Assembly: GCA_027604505.1 (NCBI GenBank)
Contig: JADIIX010000118.1
Coordinates: 4,970-68,969 of the forward strand
Origin: Gonapodya sp. JEL0774
Lineage: Eukaryota; Monoblepharomycota; Monoblepharidomycetes; Monoblepharidales; Gonapodyaceae
Direction: 5' to 3'
DNA: 64,000 bases
In this document: one piece after another, positions 58,944 through 64,000 of the stretch
Layout: the number at the start of each line of letters is the position of its first letter
Numbering within the stretch: position 1 is the first letter of the stretch
The notes under the pieces: generated by a model
What the model saw: the letters and a program-made list of their open reading frames with translations, nothing else
What the model was told of the DNA's origin: nothing
The model's database searches: none
Made by a program: the position numbers and the translations under genes

Positions 58944-60686
58944 ATGTTGCGACCATTTTGGGCGATATGCCAAGACAGGAGCCCTGAGGAGGTTAAGGAT
59001 GTTTTCCAAAAAGCTCGGTGAGTTCCTTTAGACATAAATATACGCAGTAATAGCTATTGACATTGATCTCATTTTCAGAATTCAGTATGACAAACTGCCA
59101 ACAATCGAGACTCCACCAGACGACAAGGCACATGAACAAGGACTTGTCATCCTCACCAAAGATGGTCGAAACTGTGTGCTCTCAAAGCTGGCTTTCGAAA
59201 TACTCACGCTGTTTCAGAGTGGGAACCTTCAGGCTTGGTTTGACGGGAGGGAAGGCACTCCAGCATGGGACCTTGATATGTTATGGGAAGCAATTGGACT
59301 GAGACAAACTATTCGGCCGTAAGTGTCATATTCACTTCAAAGCGCACGTTCGGAAAATTCATGGACTTCAAAAATTAACACAACCTTCCCTTGTGCTGTG
59401 TGCTTCATCCCTGGCGCCTCACAGCCACATTACCTCCGCTTTCCAAGAAGCAGAACTCAACAACAATCCCACCTTGGAAACCGCGAGGAGCTTGACAGTG
59501 TAAATGTGATTTTGGTTTTACATTTGTTATTCTGTACTGAGCCACTTTTTTTCTTCCACTGGTGCACACAGGTCTCGCTTCGGTAGAGACTACCGCCCCA
59601 CCCGCGCGCAAATCCAGAAAACCAAGGATAGGTGAGTTTTATTGTCAAGTATTTTTTGGCATTCACACTGCTTGGAACAAGTTCCTGCAGTCTTCCATGC
59701 TCTTTGGGGTTCTGCCGCACGACAGGAAAGTTTTGGGCAATCCAGGAGCACACCGAATATCATCAGTGAGTTTAATGAGCGACTTGCGACACAAATACCT
59801 TCTTAATTTTCATGATGTCTGTCAATTTAAAAGAATTTTCAAGTGTGTTCCCCTCACTGTCGAGAAGAAGAAGAAAAAATTACTTGAATCTGGTGCAGTA
59901 CGCCTCGTAGTTCCCTTCCATGTGACATCTCGGCCCGGCGAACCATTCAACCTCTGTGTTGAGAGGGAATATGTGTGTGTGGAATCTTTTCAAGAGCTAC
60001 TTGTAATTGTCATTGAATTTGAGTGCGCGATCATTTGTTGACACATCCTTGAACCCACCTCAAGGGAGCCGACGACTACCACGACTTCCGAAACTATCTT
60101 GACTACAAAGACTACATTGCAAGAGATGGGGCCCCAGGTGTTCCTCCAAAGCACCTGGACTGGCCCGATCTTGGAGTCAAGATGTTAAACCGTGGGAAGA
60201 GAGGTGCAGAAGGAAAGCTGAGAAGCATTCATTGGTGCGTGCTTCTTCATTTCAATGTCTTGAGTAAAAACGTGAAAAGCTCAAGTTCTTTGTAGGGCAA
60301 AGCTACAACATCTAAAGGAAGCTTTCAATGGTGCGGCACAACTTCAAAAGCTGCTGTACTTTGCCTCAATCAATGGATGCAACGAGTTTTCTGAGCTGGG
60401 TAAGTGTTTGCAAGACTTGAAATACTTGTTGTCATTTCTAAATCTGAAAACTTTCACTTCAGATACATTCACCTATGCTGCCACCCCTGAAATACGAAGG
60501 CTGTTGGGATTGGAGGAGACTCCCCCTTCATCCCGCGATTCCAGCCCAAAATCATCAAAATCTAGAGAAAGTGTCAGAACTCAGGAGTCGGGGGATGATG
60601 GTGGGGTGCAGCTGGCTGGGCAGAAGCGGGCGAGGGGAGATGACGAGCCGGAGGAGAAGGGCAAGAAAATCTTGCGCACAGATTAG
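58944..60686 (+). CDS. Multi-exon protein of unknown function with basic C-terminal tail
   Basis: The ATG at 58944 opens MLRPFWAICQDRSPEEVKDV. Introns join it to 59079-59318 (PDDKAHEQGLVILTKDGRNC, LWEAIGLRQTI), 59425-59499 (HITSAFQEAELNNNPTLETA) and 59572-59631 (SRFGRDYRPTRAQIQKTKD). One or two exons between 59632 and 59860 are ambiguous. Then FKCVPLTVEKKKKKLLESGA, VCVESFQELL|GADDYHDFRNYLDYKDY, SIHW|AKLQHLKEAFNGAAQL and SELD|TFTYAATPEIRRLLG join cleanly, and the stop is at 60686. The tail is Ser-, Lys- and Arg-rich (RESVRTQESGDD, EEKGKKILRTD), like a nuclear localisation signal. I recognise no domain. The compact charged core could be a DNA- or RNA-associated protein, but that is a guess. Confidence 0.65.
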
Positions 60687-63600
60687 ATTAGTTGGATGCA
60701 ATGCAATTGAGTTCTTTTATTGGAATGGTGAATAGCAGTTTCTTTCTTTCATCAGCTCTTTTGGCCACAATTGGCATAGACAAGATGAAACCTAAAATCT
60801 CCACCCAAATCATCTCGGTTTTCGGATATAGTTGCACGCGAGAGCTTGTGGTCACAAGCAAACAGCATGGAACTCCCAACTGAGGTCTCATTCTGGACAG
60901 CTTTGCAATCATTCTTTGGGCCGAGTGGCACCTTTCTGTTGCCTGCCATGATCATCGCTCATGTGCGCAGTGGAAGTGCTGAGCTGGGTTTAGCATGACT
61001 TCATAGCTGTGCACAAAATCTGGGGATCGGAGGCAGTTGAAGGTGGAAGGTGTCGCGAAGACTCACTCAGTGTTGGTGAGTTGGTGATAACATGGGTGGC
61101 CTTCAACATCCGGCTCAATCTCCCACCTCCTGCAGAGTGTTGTGGAAGAGGGTTATCTGCGGTTTTGTCTCTCACTCCTAATCGGTGGTTTGCTCTATGT
61201 AGCCTGTCTGACAGTGGCGCCTTTCCGCTGAACATATGGTCCTCATTGGGCCGTCAATTCCTCTCCCGATGTTCTTGTGCGGAGAAGAATTAACGTGCGT
61301 GATTTCTACGGCGCATTGTGCAAACGTCGGGAGTCGGCGACTCTTAAAGATTTAGGTTTCTGGCTTCTCTGCATTGCCGTGACCAAAACTTGCTCGGACG
61401 AACAGTCAGAGCTTAGCATACACTCACTAAAAACACTGTAAGCTTTGGTGATCTGGTGGTGTACTCTGTATCACATCATCTCTCAATCTTAACAACGCTG
61501 GTTGACCCTGCGAGGACCCTCCACATCCTCCATCTTGCCATGGAGCCAAGCCAATGGCACACCGCGAGCTCAGAGAAGTGTGAGGAAAGTCTGGAGACCG
61601 TTTCCGTTGTGTCTCATTATTCGTCTTGTGTCCAGTTTTAGTGTTTCGGCGCCTCATCTGCTGGCCATATCAAGAGACGAAGGGACGAGTAGAACCCTAT
61701 CAAGGCCATTCAAATTGAGACTAAGCGTGCTTATCGGATAGTAGAGTAGGGGTCGGCAGACCGGAGAAGTTGGGTGTATTGTGTAAGTATTCGTATAACC
61801 CAATCGTCAAAAATAGGGAAATGTTCATGAGCGCCTTCTGTGATATTCTGCACGAAGAGAATGAACAAAGAGAAATGTGATCACTAATTTGAAGTGGGGG
61901 AACGAAATTCTCATGGTGCTGACAAGAACGCCGTTGCTTGTACAATGACCACTTTAGCTAATGCTCTTGATTGTTTTAGCCGAACAACGGGCTTTGCCCG
62001 GCGAATGAGTTTGTAAAGAATACAAATGAAAGCCGAGACGGAGTCCAAAGATACACCTAAAATAGACGGAGGAAGCGAAGGTCAAGTGGTGTTTAGTTGA
62101 TGGCCAAGCTTGACTGCGAGATATCAGTCATTGTGGAACAATGTGGTTTATCTGTAGTGCAAGGTAGTGGTAGCTCATTTTATTTCAGGCCAGAATGACA
62201 AGTTAAGGCACAATAACGGTGCCATGTGTCATCGGTCCATCAGCTGTGGTGTTTGATGACTTTGATCAGCATGCCAATCGACCCCAAGTAGCTTGCTCCA
62301 CCAGACCTAATAAAGCTATGCCCAGAAGCTCTAAGTTCTGGCAAGAGGTTGTTGAGAGAATCAATGAACCAACCGCGGGTTGGCAGCTCCCCATAAGGGA
62401 GTGTGAACGCGAATTGAGTCTTCGGTTGACAAACTTGAAGATACTTTCTCCATGCAAACAGTGGGCATGTGACGTCAAATGTTGCGTTTAAGCGAACTTT
62501 GTTTGTTAATGCTTTGTGTAAGGGAGCCTGACACTCATCATTTCTATCCCCTGTTGGCTTTGTTCAATAGTCACCCTCTGCAGTTTTATTATGCGGTGGG
62601 GATCCCACGGTGAGCGAATGGTGATTTCACCCAGCCGGAATAACCGAGAAAGGCAAATGAGCAGAGCACCCACATAATCGCGTGCCGTGGACCAGAGATC
62701 CCCTCCTGCGGCGATTTCTGGGGGATGGTGCATTGTGGAACCGACATTAGCAATGCCCGAGGCTTAGTCCTCGATGATGGGCTCGTTTAGTAGCTGGATC
62801 TGTTTACACTTTCCATTCAAAAATGAGACTTCCTCCTGAAAAATTCCTCCCCGGGGAGTGGGGCAGAGCAAGGAAGATCAGAAGACAGTGTCAGAGCGGG
62901 AGAGAGGGTGGATGAAAGTAAGGGGAATCGCGTGCGTGGAGGGCGAGTAAGGGAGTCGATTGGAATTGGCGTGATTGTGGGACAGAGATACATAGGGAGC
63001 GGAGTGGGATTTCGGAACGGCAAACGGGATGGAAGGGGGAGCGTACAAAAGCCCGGCGTGGGGAAATTCGACGGTGGCAGTATAAATTCAAGAGCACGCA
63101 GGGTGATGCGAGAAAAGGGAAGGTGACTAAAGTTCTGGTTGGCACAGAATGAGAGCAGGGCGACATTTTACCTCCTGCTACGTGCCTCGCTCATCCCGCT
63201 GGTGGCTCACCAACAAACCTCGAATGACTGGGCACCTTGAACGTCAACTTGTCAGGAGCGCGTCCAGCACGAACCCCTCACTTGCTAGATGTCTCCAATC
63301 CTGGACTTTACAGCTCGGGATCCTGAATGGAACAATCATTTTAGTCTTTCCTTCGCACCAGAACGCTGCGACAACCGTCCATGTTCGAAATCTCAGGCCG
63401 GTGAGGCAACCTTCGTGCTTTTTGCTTGGCCCGCACAAACCCCCAATTGCCCAATCCCAACGAGCTGACAGAGCGCCTGAGCTTAACTCTCGCATGATGG
63501 GAGCGAGTTGACTCGCATGATTTGCCACTACCGAGATGGAGAGCGGCTGTTCCTGCTCTAGTGTGGGAGGAGAAGGACGCTGACTTCACTGGGACGAGCA

Positions 63601-64000
63601 TACAATGCGTGTAGAGCGGCTGACTGGTGACAAAGAAGCTTGGAGGTACGAGCCGATGGGGAGTTGAGGATTGAAGTTGTCGATTGTCACAAATCTGTGC
63701 GCGCTCATTCAGGAGCAAGAGGGGAGTGACAGATTGGGAAGAAGAGCCAATCTGCAGGATTTCAAAAGACGATAGAGTGACGACTACGTACGTAACACCG
63801 CTGTTCAGTCCACATTCAGATCTTCCTTTAGTGCTCTTACTTTGTGATGGATTCCCTGACGCACTGCACTCCCCAACCATCCGAAAGGCGACGTTTCTGC
63901 GAGAGCAAGAACGTGCGACAATTCTCCTAATCAGTTGTCACGAAGTTAGTAATTCATGGATGCTCGATATTCTCGTGGGCATCCGCGGAGCCATACTCAG
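60687..64000. other. Terminal region without a supported gene
   Basis: Short frames on both strands (longest minus 63341-63880, 179 codons, Ser/Arg-rich) lack domains and splice chains. Long spacer-like AT-rich stretches occur around 61700-62200. Confidence 0.35.

Overview
The window looks like nuclear DNA of a fungus, most likely a zoosporic (chytrid-like) one. Genes are broken by many short GT-AG introns, mostly 60-90 nt. Recognisable products fit a wall-building fungus: a hevein-type chitin-binding module (CBM18) and a full-length P-glycoprotein. One 1139-residue protein carries a dynein-stalk-like microtubule-binding segment, which suggests a flagellum. The chytrid assignment is inference; no rRNA or marker gene is present. 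I saw no prokaryotic operon, CRISPR array, tRNA or rRNA. A 10-base N gap in a C-rich tract (15921-15930) shows this is a draft assembly.

Layout. 1-1846 (minus): 5' part of a single-pass membrane/coiled-coil protein gene that runs off the left edge. 2412-5110 (plus): a hotdog acyl-CoA thioesterase gene, then a CmcJ/AsaB-type oxygenase-like gene. 5826-8989 (plus): a secreted carboxylesterase ending in CBM18. 9000-15900: poor in convincing genes, with an ankyrin-like exon and a 229-bp-period direct repeat. 16004-18958 (minus): a cleanly reconstructed 863-residue membrane-anchored protein of unknown function. 21090-23213 (minus): a second, unrelated-looking secreted carboxylesterase. 23214-27296: no firm gene. 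27297-32539 (plus): a ~1400-residue membrane/coiled-coil/disordered protein built from many small exons. 34397-40076 (minus): the ABC transporter. 40216-47190: several uncertain genes plus an inverted pair of related exons. 47395-49071 (minus) and 49118-53067 (plus): a CAMK-like kinase and the flagellar-type protein, whose starts lie only 46 bp apart. 53858-54471 (minus): a 132-residue helical protein. 58944-60686 (plus): a well-spliced gene of unknown function. The last 3.3 kb show no supported gene.

Several unknown genes share one style: an N-terminal hydrophobic or helical segment, short exons with phase-0 junctions, and Ser/Thr/Pro-rich tails. The two esterases, the thioesterase, the oxygenase and the transporter would fit detoxification, lipid or secondary-metabolite chemistry. 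Nothing in the sequence shows that they act together. All exon joins were worked out by eye from splice signals and reading-frame continuity.
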